From positions 3,720,001-3,784,000 of the forward strand of contig NZ_CP094358.1 of NCBI RefSeq assembly GCF_022807975.1: a DNA stretch of 64,000 bases. The letters run 5' to 3'. The DNA comes from Abyssalbus ytuae (lineage in GTDB: Bacteria > Bacteroidota > Bacteroidia > Flavobacteriales > Flavobacteriaceae). How positions within the stretch are numbered: position 1 is the stretch's first letter; each line of letters opens with the position of its first letter. Below the pieces are notes generated by a model, which saw only the letters and a list, made by a program, of their open reading frames with translations, had not been told where the DNA came from and ran no database searches. Made by a program: the position numbers and the translations under genes. This document shows positions 17,163-26,000 of the stretch, piece by piece.

Positions 17163-17193
17163 TTGTTTATTGTTATATTGCTGTATAATTTTG
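17163..17193 (+). promoter_or_regulatory. Promoter of the VanX-like gene, implying a nearly leaderless mRNA
   Basis: TTG (17163-17165), a 20-bp spacer and TAATTTTG (17186-17193) fit the Bacteroidota housekeeping promoter well. Transcription would then start around 17197-17200, at or next to the ATG at 17198, so the transcript would have almost no leader. Confidence 0.55.
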
Positions 17194-17197
17194 ACGA

Positions 17198-17929
17198 ATG
17201 AAATATATATTGCTTACATTTATTTTTTTAGTATTCTTATTTTCCTGTAAAAAAGAAACACCCAAAAAAGAGATAAAAAAAGTTGCCAATACGGAAATAA
17301 CACATTCCGAAACTCCTGTTCCGAATGATTCTGTTATTGAAAAAAAGGACATTAAAAAACAAGCCAGCCTGGAAGAACTTAATGACACTGTTTTTATTAA
17401 ATTAAAAGATTATAGCGATGATTTTGTGTATGATTTAAAATATGCAACCAACGACAATTTTTTAAAGACAGTAGTATATGATTGTCCTGAATGTTATTTA
17501 AGGGTAAGTGCAGCCAGAGCAATCATAAAAGCTAATAAAGAGTTTATGTCAAAAGGATATAAAATAAAATTTTTTGATTGTTACCGTCCTCATGATGTGC
17601 AAAAAAAAATGTGGAAAATTATGCCCAACCGTATTTATGTTGCCGATCCGGCGGTTGGCTCAATTCACAACAAAGGAGGTGCCGTGGATATGACTTTGGT
17701 AACATTAAAAGGGGATGAGGTTGATATGGGGACACACTTTGATTATTTTGGAAGAGAAGCACATCATGCATACCGGGGTTTTAATGATTCAATATTGAAA
17801 AACAGGCTATTACTAAAAGAAACTATGGAAAAACATGGTTTTGGATCGATAACTTCAGAATGGTGGCATTATAACCATAAAGGAACACTGGGAACCTCAA
17901 TTGCTAATTTCAGGTGGGATTGTGAATAG
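17198..17929 (+). CDS. VanX/DdpX-like D-alanyl-D-alanine dipeptidase (M15D), lipoprotein
   Basis: This 243-residue protein has a lipobox (LFSC) and a Lys/Glu-rich linker, followed by a zinc dipeptidase domain of peptidase family M15D. Zinc and catalytic residues are visible as H157 and D164 in SIHNKGGAVDM, and E221 and H224 in SEWWHYNH. DLKYAT and FDCYRP are family motifs. These enzymes hydrolyse D-Ala-D-Ala. In VanX this confers glycopeptide resistance, but in Gram-negative bacteria it is more likely peptidoglycan dipeptide recycling as a carbon or nitrogen source. No vanA/vanH-like neighbours exist, so resistance is not implied. It is predicted to be anchored in a periplasm-facing membrane. 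Confidence 0.88.
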   Translation: MKYILLTFIFLVFLFSCKKETPKKEIKKVANTEITHSETPVPNDSVIEKKDIKKQASLEELNDTVFIKLKDYSDDFVYDLKYATNDNFLKTVVYDCPECYLRVSAARAIIKANKEFMSKGYKIKFFDCYRPHDVQKKMWKIMPNRIYVADPAVGSIHNKGGAVDMTLVTLKGDEVDMGTHFDYFGREAHHAYRGFNDSILKNRLLLKETMEKHGFGSITSEWWHYNHKGTLGTSIANFRWDCE

Positions 17930-17974
17930 TTATTTTAAGGAAATATGATACATTAAACTATTTCCATAAAATTT

Positions 17975-18097
17975 TTATTTACAATTTTTATAGATTCTTT
18001 TCATTTTCCATAATTTAATTAATTGCTTTAGTAATAAAAAAAGCAAAGTAATGCCTATGGTAAAAGCGATAGTAAATAAAAGATAAATAAAAAACAT
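17975..18097 (-). CDS. Possible 40-residue single-pass membrane peptide
   Basis: An ATG-initiated frame encodes 40 residues: a hydrophobic stretch (FFIYLLFTIAFTIGI then TLLFLLL) and a strongly basic tail (KQLIKLWKMKRIYKNCK). This positive-inside single-pass layout is common in genuine small membrane proteins. The start codon lies in one arm of an 8-bp inverted repeat (acatctta at 18094-18101 with taagatgt at 18118-18125), which could hide it in an RNA hairpin. There is no Shine-Dalgarno sequence, as is normal in this phylum. AT-rich DNA can generate such frames by chance, so this is only a candidate. Confidence 0.35.
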   Translation of the reverse strand: MFFIYLLFTIAFTIGITLLFLLLKQLIKLWKMKRIYKNCK

Positions 18098-18202
18098 CTT
18101 AACAATTTAATAATCGGTAAGATGTGGTACGCTTTTTAATTTACGATATTTTTTAACGTTATAGCTTTCAATGTAGTGTTAAATTTTACAAAAAAAATGT
18201 TA

Positions 18203-19390
18203 TTAATGTATTTTATTACAAATAATGATACTTTTTTCTTCATTCATAAGAGTAGTGAAGAATAAATAAATGTCACCCCCTTCTTTAATTTTTAATTTTT
18301 TTCTTATTCCTGCTACATTTTCAGGAAAATTTCGTGTGGTAATGTTTGCCTTGGTTATTTTAAAATTTTCCTTGAGGATTTTCTTCTGATAGGGGAGTAC
18401 TTGAATAATTTTAAAACTCCGTCCAGGGAAATTGCTTGTAAAAACCTCACTTGTATATAAATGAGAATGCTGATGCAGCTTGCCTATGTTTAATTTTTTG
18501 GAGATCAGGTTAAATGCCCCCGATTTTAGAATTGCAGAATTAGGTTCATAAAGAAAACTTTTTGGCAGCGTATATTCTGCACAGGCATTTTTTTCTTCAG
18601 TAAGATAAAAGCTGAATTTTTCATCTTCATCCTTTTTTAAATTAACTGTAATTATTTCAATATCGCCTTTATAATTTTTGTCAAGAACCCACAACTCTTC
18701 TTTTACATCATTGTTTACAGCTATTATATGAATTTGTTTTACAAATTTTAATTCCCTTGTACCAATTGACAGATCAAGCAAAGGCGAGGTTTTAATTAAA
18801 ATGTTATTGGAATGTTCAAATAAGAAGTCTAAATTTTCTGGTACCTGAGGCAAACAATCTTCTAATCGGAAAACTTTTCCTTTAATATCATTCCTGCGGG
18901 AAGGGTCAATATAAATCCAGTCGTAAAAGAGGTTGCTTTCTTTCAAAAACCGGAGTCCGTTTTCCGGTACGGTTTCAATGTTTTTTACATTTAAAATTTT
19001 GTTATTGTATTGTACGATTGCCGAAAGGTTTTCATCAATTTCGCAGTGCGTAACCTTATTTATTTTTTTTGAAAAAAAATAAGAGTCTATTCCAAACCCA
19101 CCGGTTATATCAACAAGTGTTTTTCCATCAACCAAATTTGATTTGTACCGGGCTGTTATTTGGGATGAAGTTTGTTCGATATTTAGTTTATTTGGAAAGT
19201 ATATTTTAGGAGTGTTATACCAGATCGATAATTTTTTTTTACATTTCTTTTTTGCTTCAATTTGCCAGACAACTTCTTTTAAGGAAACTCCTTCAAAAGA
19301 AACCTTTTTTAATAGAAGTGACGAAATGTCAGTGTTTAAATTTTCATTTATAAATATCTGTATATCAGTATTTAATATATTTTTATTCAA
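18203..19390 (-). CDS. SAM-dependent methyltransferase with PG_1098/THUMP-like domains
   Basis: This 395-residue protein has a class I methyltransferase core (about residues 90-240): LVDITGGFGIDSYFF is the SAM-binding motif I, and YIDPSRRN is the catalytic-loop motif with DPSRR. It is flanked by an N-terminal segment and a C-terminal THUMP-like region (about 250-395). The combination is the Bacteroidota family typified by PG_1098. It probably modifies RNA, but the target nucleotide is not known. It lies 7 bp downstream of the AI-2E family gene on the same strand, so the two are probably co-transcribed. Confidence 0.8.
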   Translation of the reverse strand: MNKNILNTDIQIFINENLNTDISSLLLKKVSFEGVSLKEVVWQIEAKKKCKKKLSIWYNTPKIYFPNKLNIEQTSSQITARYKSNLVDGKTLVDITGGFGIDSYFFSKKINKVTHCEIDENLSAIVQYNNKILNVKNIETVPENGLRFLKESNLFYDWIYIDPSRRNDIKGKVFRLEDCLPQVPENLDFLFEHSNNILIKTSPLLDLSIGTRELKFVKQIHIIAVNNDVKEELWVLDKNYKGDIEIITVNLKKDEDEKFSFYLTEEKNACAEYTLPKSFLYEPNSAILKSGAFNLISKKLNIGKLHQHSHLYTSEVFTSNFPGRSFKIIQVLPYQKKILKENFKITKANITTRNFPENVAGIRKKLKIKEGGDIYLFFTTLMNEEKSIIICNKIH

Positions 19391-19397
19391 AGTTATA

Positions 19398-20498
19398 CTA
19401 TAAATCTTTAGTCAATGATCTTACTATTTTGTTGTCGGATAAAAACTCTTTTAAAATAACTTTAATTGCGGTGTAAGCAGGCACTGCTACAATCATACCT
19501 ACTACTCCAAAGAGCAATCCGCCAATAATAATAATCAGGAAAATTTCAAGTGGGTGAGATTTTACACTACTTGAAAAAATAAAGGGTTGACTGAAGAAAT
19601 TATCGACTAATTGTCCTAGAATAAAACCTATAAAAACATATATAGTTTTTGGTAAAACCACACTGCTGAAATCCTGACCAATATTGCTGCTCATAGTAAG
19701 TATAATCATAAGGATTCCTCCAATTAAAGGACCGATATAAGGGATTAAATTAAGCAAGGCACACAGAAAAGCTATAACTACGGCATTTTCTATACCAAAA
19801 ATGAGTAGGATTACGGTATAAAAAATAAACAGAATGGTTATTTGAACCAATAACCCTATAAAGTATCTGGACAGTAAATTCTTGATTTTGTCAAACGAAT
19901 TTTTAACTTTCGATTCCTTATCTTCAGGAACCATCATCATTATACTGTTTTCGAATAATTTACTGTCTTTTAAAAAGAAAAATGAAATAAAAATAACTGA
20001 AAAAAAGCCTATGCTAAAATCACCCAATAAGGAGGCTATGGAGTTAAGTAAATTAGGAATAGCAGAAAAATCAAAATTTGTTACCCAATCGGTTTCTTTA
20101 AGGCCTTCTTCAATACTTTCTTCAACTTCACGGGGACTTAAATTAAAATAATCTGATATTTCTTTATAAATAGCTTTTAAATTAATATGAAGTTCATCAA
20201 TATTCAATAAAGAAAGATTTTGCCCCTGTTCTTGTATAAGTGGAATAAACATTGAAATGATTCCCATAAAGAATAACACCATTATAAGCATGGTCAGTAT
20301 GACTGCCAGGGTATTTGTAAATTTTAAATGTCTCCTTAAGAACAGTACAAATGGCCGGCCTATTAAAGATATGACAACAGCTATTAAAATGTATACTATT
20401 ACTGACTGTACTTTGTAAATAAAAAACATTAACAAAGCAATTCCAATTAATATTGCTATTGCCTTGAGAATACCATTGGCTATTATTTTTGAATTCAT
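19398..20498 (-). CDS. AI-2E family (PF01594) membrane transporter
   Basis: This 366-residue protein has two hydrophobic segments near the N-terminus (about 12-80), a soluble middle region, and four to five further segments towards the C-terminus, including LCALLNLIPYIGPLIGG, the family signature. Members form multimeric membrane permeases. Some have been linked to autoinducer-2 export or Na+/H+ exchange, but most have no proven substrate. It sits between the DUF4159 and THUMP-like genes, all on the minus strand. That order recurs in Flavobacteriaceae and does not inform the substrate. Confidence 0.88.
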   Translation of the reverse strand: MNSKIIANGILKAIAILIGIALLMFFIYKVQSVIVYILIAVVISLIGRPFVLFLRRHLKFTNTLAVILTMLIMVLFFMGIISMFIPLIQEQGQNLSLLNIDELHINLKAIYKEISDYFNLSPREVEESIEEGLKETDWVTNFDFSAIPNLLNSIASLLGDFSIGFFSVIFISFFFLKDSKLFENSIMMMVPEDKESKVKNSFDKIKNLLSRYFIGLLVQITILFIFYTVILLIFGIENAVVIAFLCALLNLIPYIGPLIGGILMIILTMSSNIGQDFSSVVLPKTIYVFIGFILGQLVDNFFSQPFIFSSSVKSHPLEIFLIIIIGGLLFGVVGMIVAVPAYTAIKVILKEFLSDNKIVRSLTKDL

Positions 20499-20539
20499 AG
20501 ATAATTAAATAATTAGGAGGAAAGTTAAAGTTTTATGAA

Positions 20540-21184
20540 TTAATTTTTGAACGCAAATTGAATAATATTTGCTCCCATTTGTAATGCTTTTAATCTTACA
20601 TCTTCAGGATCATTGTGTACTTCCTTATTTTCCCACCCGTCACCTAAATCACTTTCATAAGTAAAAAGCAAAATAAGCCTGTTGTTATCAAAAATACCGA
20701 AAGCTTGTGGTCTTTTCCCATCATGTTCGTGAATTTTAGGGAGGCCGTTGGGAAACTTGTATGTTTGGTTAAAGATAGTATGGCTTGGGGGAAGCTCCAT
20801 TAAATCTTTATCGGGGAAAATTTTTTTTAGTTCTTTTTTTAAATAAGGCTCCATCCCATAATTATCGTCTATATGTATAAATCCGCCTGATAGTAAATAA
20901 TTTCGTAAGTTTTCGGCATCTTCCGGACTAAAAAAAACATTTCCGTGTCCCGTCATATGTAAAAAGGGATATTGAAAAATATCAATGCTTCCTGCCTCAA
21001 CAGTTTGTGGTTTTTCATTTATGCGGGTGTTTATATTTTTATTACAAAATTTAATGAGATTTGGTAAAGCTGTTGGATTGCCATACCAGTCACCACCACC
21101 CTGATATTTTAAAATGGCAATATCCTGGGCTGGTATAAGGTTAAAAAAAAGTAGTGAGGCAACAATTACAAAGAGTTTTTTCAT
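20540..21184 (-). CDS. DUF4159 exported protein
   Basis: This 214-residue protein has a signal peptide (LFVIVASLLFFNLIPAQ) and one DUF4159 domain. GGGDWYGNP near the start, PFLHMTGHG, LLSGGFIHIDDNYG and the final DPEDVRLKALQMGANIIQFA region are characteristic. The fold resembles glutamine-amidotransferase-like proteins, but the biochemical role is unknown. It overlaps the rsmE stop by 4 bp (ATGA), so its translation is coupled to rsmE. Confidence 0.82.
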   Translation of the reverse strand: MKKLFVIVASLLFFNLIPAQDIAILKYQGGGDWYGNPTALPNLIKFCNKNINTRINEKPQTVEAGSIDIFQYPFLHMTGHGNVFFSPEDAENLRNYLLSGGFIHIDDNYGMEPYLKKELKKIFPDKDLMELPPSHTIFNQTYKFPNGLPKIHEHDGKRPQAFGIFDNNRLILLFTYESDLGDGWENKEVHNDPEDVRLKALQMGANIIQFAFKN

Positions 21185-21897
21185 TGTTCATTGTTTATTA
21201 AACTAACGGTATGGCAGGCTACTATTGCTGCTGTTTCTGTTCTTAATCTATTATCTCCTAAAGATACAGGAACAAATCCTTTTTTTAAAGCTAAATTTAT
21301 TTCATTTTTAGAAAAATCTCCCTCGGGACCAATTAATATGGTTATTTTATGATCTGCCAGTGCTACCCGGTTTAAGTATTCTTTTTTAAAATCATCTTCT
21401 TCGCAATGAGCAATAAAAGTTTGTCCGTTAAAACTGTTATTAAGAAAATCATTAAGTTTCACAGCATCGTTGATTTTTGGTAAATAACAGTTTAATGATT
21501 GTTTCATGGCCGATTGAATAATTTTTTCGTATCGTTCTTTTTTTATTTGTTTCCTTTCAGAATGATCACAAATTATCGGAGTTATTTCATCAATGCCTAT
21601 CTCTGTTGCTTTTTCCAGAAACCATTCATAACGATCGTTCATTTTGGTAGGGGCAACCGCCATATGGAGATAATAAAGTTTTTTATCCTGTAATTTACTC
21701 TTTATAATATTTGCTATACAATTTTTAGAGTCTGCCACAATTATTTCAGCTTCAAATAACCAGCCTTTGCCATTGGTTATTGATAAAATATCGCCTTCTT
21801 TTTTCCTTAAAACCCTTGTTATATGTTTACTTTCATCCTGGCTAAATGTAAATTGTGAGGTACTTTCACTAATGTTGGGGTTATAAAATAGTTGCAT
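21181..21897 (-). CDS. rsmE: 16S rRNA m3U1498 methyltransferase RsmE
   Basis: This 238-residue SPOUT methyltransferase has an N-terminal PUA-like domain (SKHITRVLRKKEGDIL) and the C-terminal knot that binds SAM. Motifs include APTKMNDRYEWFLEKATEIG, IGPEGDFSKNE and VSLGDNRLRTETAA. RsmE methylates N3 of U1498 in helix 44 of 16S rRNA during 30S maturation. Its length is normal for the family. It lies between tsaD and the DUF4159 gene, on the same strand as both. Confidence 0.95.
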   Translation of the reverse strand: MQLFYNPNISESTSQFTFSQDESKHITRVLRKKEGDILSITNGKGWLFEAEIIVADSKNCIANIIKSKLQDKKLYYLHMAVAPTKMNDRYEWFLEKATEIGIDEITPIICDHSERKQIKKERYEKIIQSAMKQSLNCYLPKINDAVKLNDFLNNSFNGQTFIAHCEEDDFKKEYLNRVALADHKITILIGPEGDFSKNEINLALKKGFVPVSLGDNRLRTETAAIVACHTVSLINNEQ

Positions 21898-21930
21898 GGT
21901 TATTATTGATAAAGAGGATATGTTGATACA

Positions 21931-22953
21931 TTAAATTGAATATCTTGCGGTTGCAGTAATATCTTGACGTGCAAAGTCGTTGGCCAAATATTTGTAATAC
22001 CCTGCAATTCCTATCATTGCAGCATTGTCTGTGGTATACTCAAATTTGGGAACAAAGGTCTTCCAGCCATATTTTTTTTCAGCTTCTTTTAACGAATTCC
22101 TTATACCGGAATTTGCAGAAACGCCACCACCGATTGCAATTTGTTTAATATCTGTTTGTTTAACAGCTTTTTTTAGCTTATCCATTAAAATTTCAATAAT
22201 AGTATATTGAAGAGAGGCACAAATATCATACAGATTTTTATTAATAAAATCCGGATCCTCCTTCACTTGTTTTTGTATAAAATATAAAACGGAAGTTTTA
22301 AGACCGCTAAAACTGAAATTGAGACCTTCAACTTTAGGCTTTGGAAATTTATATGCTTTTGGGTTGCCTTGTTTAGCATATTTATCTACCAGTGGTCCGC
22401 CTGGATAAGGTAAGCCTAAAATTTTAGCTGTTTTATCAAAGGCTTCTCCCACAGCATCATCTATGGTTTCTCCAATAATTTCCATCTCAAAATAGTTGTT
22501 TACTCTAACAATTTGGGTATGCCCGCCACTTATGGTCATGGCTAAAAAAGGAAACTCCGGTTTGTTAAAATTATCCTCATGAATAAAGTGGGCTAAAATA
22601 TGTCCCTGCATATGATTTACCTCTATTAACGGGATGTTTAAGCCAATTGCCATAGACTTGGCAAATGAAGTTCCAACGAGTAATGAACCTAATAATCCTG
22701 GTCCGCGTGTAAAAGCTATGGCATTTAATTGATTTTTGTCGATATTTGCCTTAGCTATGGCCTGATGAACTACCGGAACAATGTTTTGCTGATGCGCCCG
22801 AGATGCCAATTCCGGTACTACTCCGCCATATTCCTCATGTATTTTTTGGCTGGCCACCACATTGCTTAAAACACTATCGTTTTTAAGAATAGAGGCCGAA
22901 GTATCGTCACACGAAGATTCTATGGCTAAAATATATACATCGGGAATTTTCAT
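21931..22953 (-). CDS. tsaD: tRNA N6-adenosine threonylcarbamoyltransferase TsaD
   Basis: This 340-residue ASKHA-fold protein transfers threonylcarbamoyl to A37 of ANN-decoding tRNAs, together with TsaB and TsaE. ILAIESSCDDTSASI opens the domain, and NHMQGHILAHF has the metal-binding His pair. GGHTQIV, DDAVGEAFDKTAK, GGGVSANSGIR and TTDNAAMIG follow. The frame extends 14 codons further upstream, but the start at 22953 gives the standard N-terminus (MKIPDVYILAIE). A promoter-like TACCTTTG lies 29 bases upstream of it. The gene diverges from the TamB-like gene. Confidence 0.96.
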   Translation of the reverse strand: MKIPDVYILAIESSCDDTSASILKNDSVLSNVVASQKIHEEYGGVVPELASRAHQQNIVPVVHQAIAKANIDKNQLNAIAFTRGPGLLGSLLVGTSFAKSMAIGLNIPLIEVNHMQGHILAHFIHEDNFNKPEFPFLAMTISGGHTQIVRVNNYFEMEIIGETIDDAVGEAFDKTAKILGLPYPGGPLVDKYAKQGNPKAYKFPKPKVEGLNFSFSGLKTSVLYFIQKQVKEDPDFINKNLYDICASLQYTIIEILMDKLKKAVKQTDIKQIAIGGGVSANSGIRNSLKEAEKKYGWKTFVPKFEYTTDNAAMIGIAGYYKYLANDFARQDITATARYSI

Positions 22954-22981
22954 AGTTTGTTTTGGAATAAAAATTGTGACA

Positions 22982-23008
22982 CAAAGGTAAAACATATAGG
23001 GTTATCAA
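22982..23008 (-). promoter_or_regulatory. Putative tsaD promoter
   Basis: On the minus strand, TTG (23008-23006), a 16-bp spacer and TACCTTTG (22989-22982) resemble the Bacteroidota promoter, with a spacer slightly shorter than usual. It supports the tsaD start at 22953. The elements overlap the probable 5' coding region of the divergent TamB-like gene. Confidence 0.45.
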
Positions 23009-23060
23009 AAAACTTAGAAAAATATTAATAAGAACCTTCCTGGTTATTATATCAATACTT

Positions 23061-26000
23061 GTGTTGATATTTATTTTATTTTCCCTGCCGGTTGTACAAA
23101 CCACCCTTGGAAAGAAAGTAACTAATTATCTTAATAAACAATATGACACTAACATTAATGTAAAAAAAGTCGGGCTTTCTTATTCCGGTGATGTTTTACT
23201 CAAAGGGGTATATGTTGAAGACTATAAAAAAGATACCCTGTTTAATATTTCGGAACTGGCTACATCTATTCTGAATACAAAAAAATTGCTGGATGGAAAA
23301 TTGGAATTTGGAGATATTGATATAGACGGACTTCTGTTTAAATTAAAAACCTACAAAGGAGAAAAAGACACAAACCTCGATGTTTTTGTAGCTAAACTCG
23401 AAGGAACTGATACGATTCGGCCACCCGATTATGAATCATCATTTTTACTTACTTCCTCAAAGGTTGAAATACATAACAGCAGGTTTAAACTCATTGATGA
23501 AAATAAAAAGAACAGTAATGTCCTTAATTACAGAAACCTGAATGTAAAAGGGAAAGACTTTAAAATTAATGGCCCCAATGTAGATATAAAGGTAGAAGAG
23601 TTATCTTTTGTTAGTGAACAGGGGGTGGTTATTGAAAATTTAAGTACAAACTTTGGCTACACCAGGACAGGAATGAAATTTGAAAATCTAAACGTAAAAT
23701 CTCCAAAGTCTGAAATTCACGGAAATGTACAATTTTCTTATAAACGGGAAAATTTGCAGGATTTTCTTAATAAGGTAAACGTAAAAGCTAATTTTACAAA
23801 CTCCAGGGTAGCTTTAGATGAAGTAAATATTTTATATAATGAATTCGGATCAGGGAAAGTTGTAACATTTTCTAGCCGTGTTGAAGGTGTTTTAAATAAA
23901 CTGCAAACCCGAAACTTATCTTTAAGTTCCGAAAATACCTCTATAAAAGGAGATTATCTGTTTTATAATTTATTTGAGAGTAAAAAACCTTTTAAACTGG
24001 AAGCAAATATTAATAATATATCTTCAAACTATTACCAGTTAAGGGCTTTGTTACCTAATCTGTTGGGTAAATCCCTTCCTTCTTCCATCGCAAAATTAGG
24101 ACAACTTCATTTAAAAGGGGAGTCTGTCATCACAGAAGAGTTTATTGAGGCAGAGCTTGATGTAAATACCAATCTTGGATATTGTTATACTGATATAAAA
24201 ATAAGTAACATAGACAATATTGATAATGCATCCTATAAAGGCTTTGTGTCTTTAGAGAATTTCCAGTTAGGGAAATTTCTCAATGACGAAACGGTGGGAA
24301 AAGCAACTTTTGATTTTGATGTTGACGGGAAAGGTTTTACCCAGGATAATTTAAATACCGAAATAATTGGTAAAGTTTGCGGGCTCGAATATAATAATTA
24401 TAATTATAAAGATGTTGAAGTTTCCGGAATTGTAAAAGACAAACTTTTTGATGGTACTTTACACTCCAAGGATCCTAACTTTATGGTTGATTTTAAAGGA
24501 TTAGCCGATTTTTCGGGCGAATTAAACCATTTCAATTTTATTGCTTCCGTAGATCATATGGATTTACGAAGGTTAAATTTTGCAGCCAGGGATACAAAAT
24601 CCATATTCAAAGGAGATATTCATATGGATATGGTGGGAAATAATTTAGATAACCTCGCAGGAGAAATTACCTTTGAAAATACCCAATACTCCAATCAAAA
24701 CGACATCTATAATTTTCGTGACTTTAATATCACTTCCACCTTTGAAGGCCGTGAAAGAATTTTAGAAATTAATTCTCCCGATATTATAACCGGTTACATC
24801 AAAGGAAAATTCTATTACAAGGAATTAGGCGATCTGGTTCAAAACTCAATAGGCAGTATATATACCAATTACAGTCCTCATAAAATATCTCCCGATCAAT
24901 ATGTAGAATTTAACTTGAAAATTTATAATAAAATAGTAGATGTTTTTTTCCCGGAATTGCGATTTGGTAAAAATACTTTTATAAAAGGAAGTATGAGAGC
25001 CGATGACGGAGATTTTAAACTCACCTTTAAGTCACCAAAAATAAACGCTTATGGTAATTTACTGGATAATATAAGCATACTGGTAGATAATAAAAACCCG
25101 CTGTTTAATACCTTTATTGAAGTAGACAAAATAGATGCAGGATTTTATAACATTGAGGATTTTAATCTAATTAACGTTACATTACAGGATACACTGTTTT
25201 TCAGGACAGAATTTAAAGGAGGAAAAAATCTGGATGAAATATATAACCTTAACTTTTATCATACTTTTAATGAAGATAATAAATCTGTAATAGGGTTAAA
25301 AAAATCTGAATTAGGCTTTAAAGGAAATAGCTGGGTAATTAACCGGAACAACAACAACAAAAACCGGGTTGTATTTAACAATACGCTGGATTCCCTTAAT
25401 ATAGAAGAAGTTGTGATGAATAATGGCAATGAACAAATAGATTTAAAAGGATCCATCATAGGCGAAAATGAAAAAGATATTCAATTGCGGTTTAAAGATG
25501 TTTCCCTTAATAAAATCCTTCCTGAAATAGATAGTTTACAACTAAGCGGAGTAATGAACGGTGATTTTAATATTATTCAAAAAGGAAATTATTTACCCTC
25601 ATCAAATGTTAACATCAGCAATTTTAAAGTAAACAATTTTGATTTCGGAACATTTAAATTAGGCATAGTCGGAGACGAAAGTTTAACCAAGTACTCCGTT
25701 GATGGTATAATAGAAAGAGAAGAAAAAGACATTATAAGCCTTTTCGGAGAGGTAAATTATGCAGGCAAAGAGTCGGAACTCGATTTAAAAGCTTACCTGA
25801 ACGAAGTAGAACTGATGCCCTTTAGTCCGTTGGGAGAAGATGTAATTTCCAATATGAGAGGCTATGTTACAGGTGATGCTACCATTACAGGAAGTGTTAA
25901 TAATCCTAATATCAATGGCAAATTATTATTGTTTGATGCGGGTATTTATGTGCCTTATTTAAATATTGATCTTGATTTTGAAAGCCCTGCAACAGTAAAC

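Noticed and set aside
17198-17929. Vancomycin-resistance determinant
   Set aside because: A VanX-like dipeptidase alone, without vanH or vanA-type neighbours or regulators, fits dipeptide recycling better than resistance.
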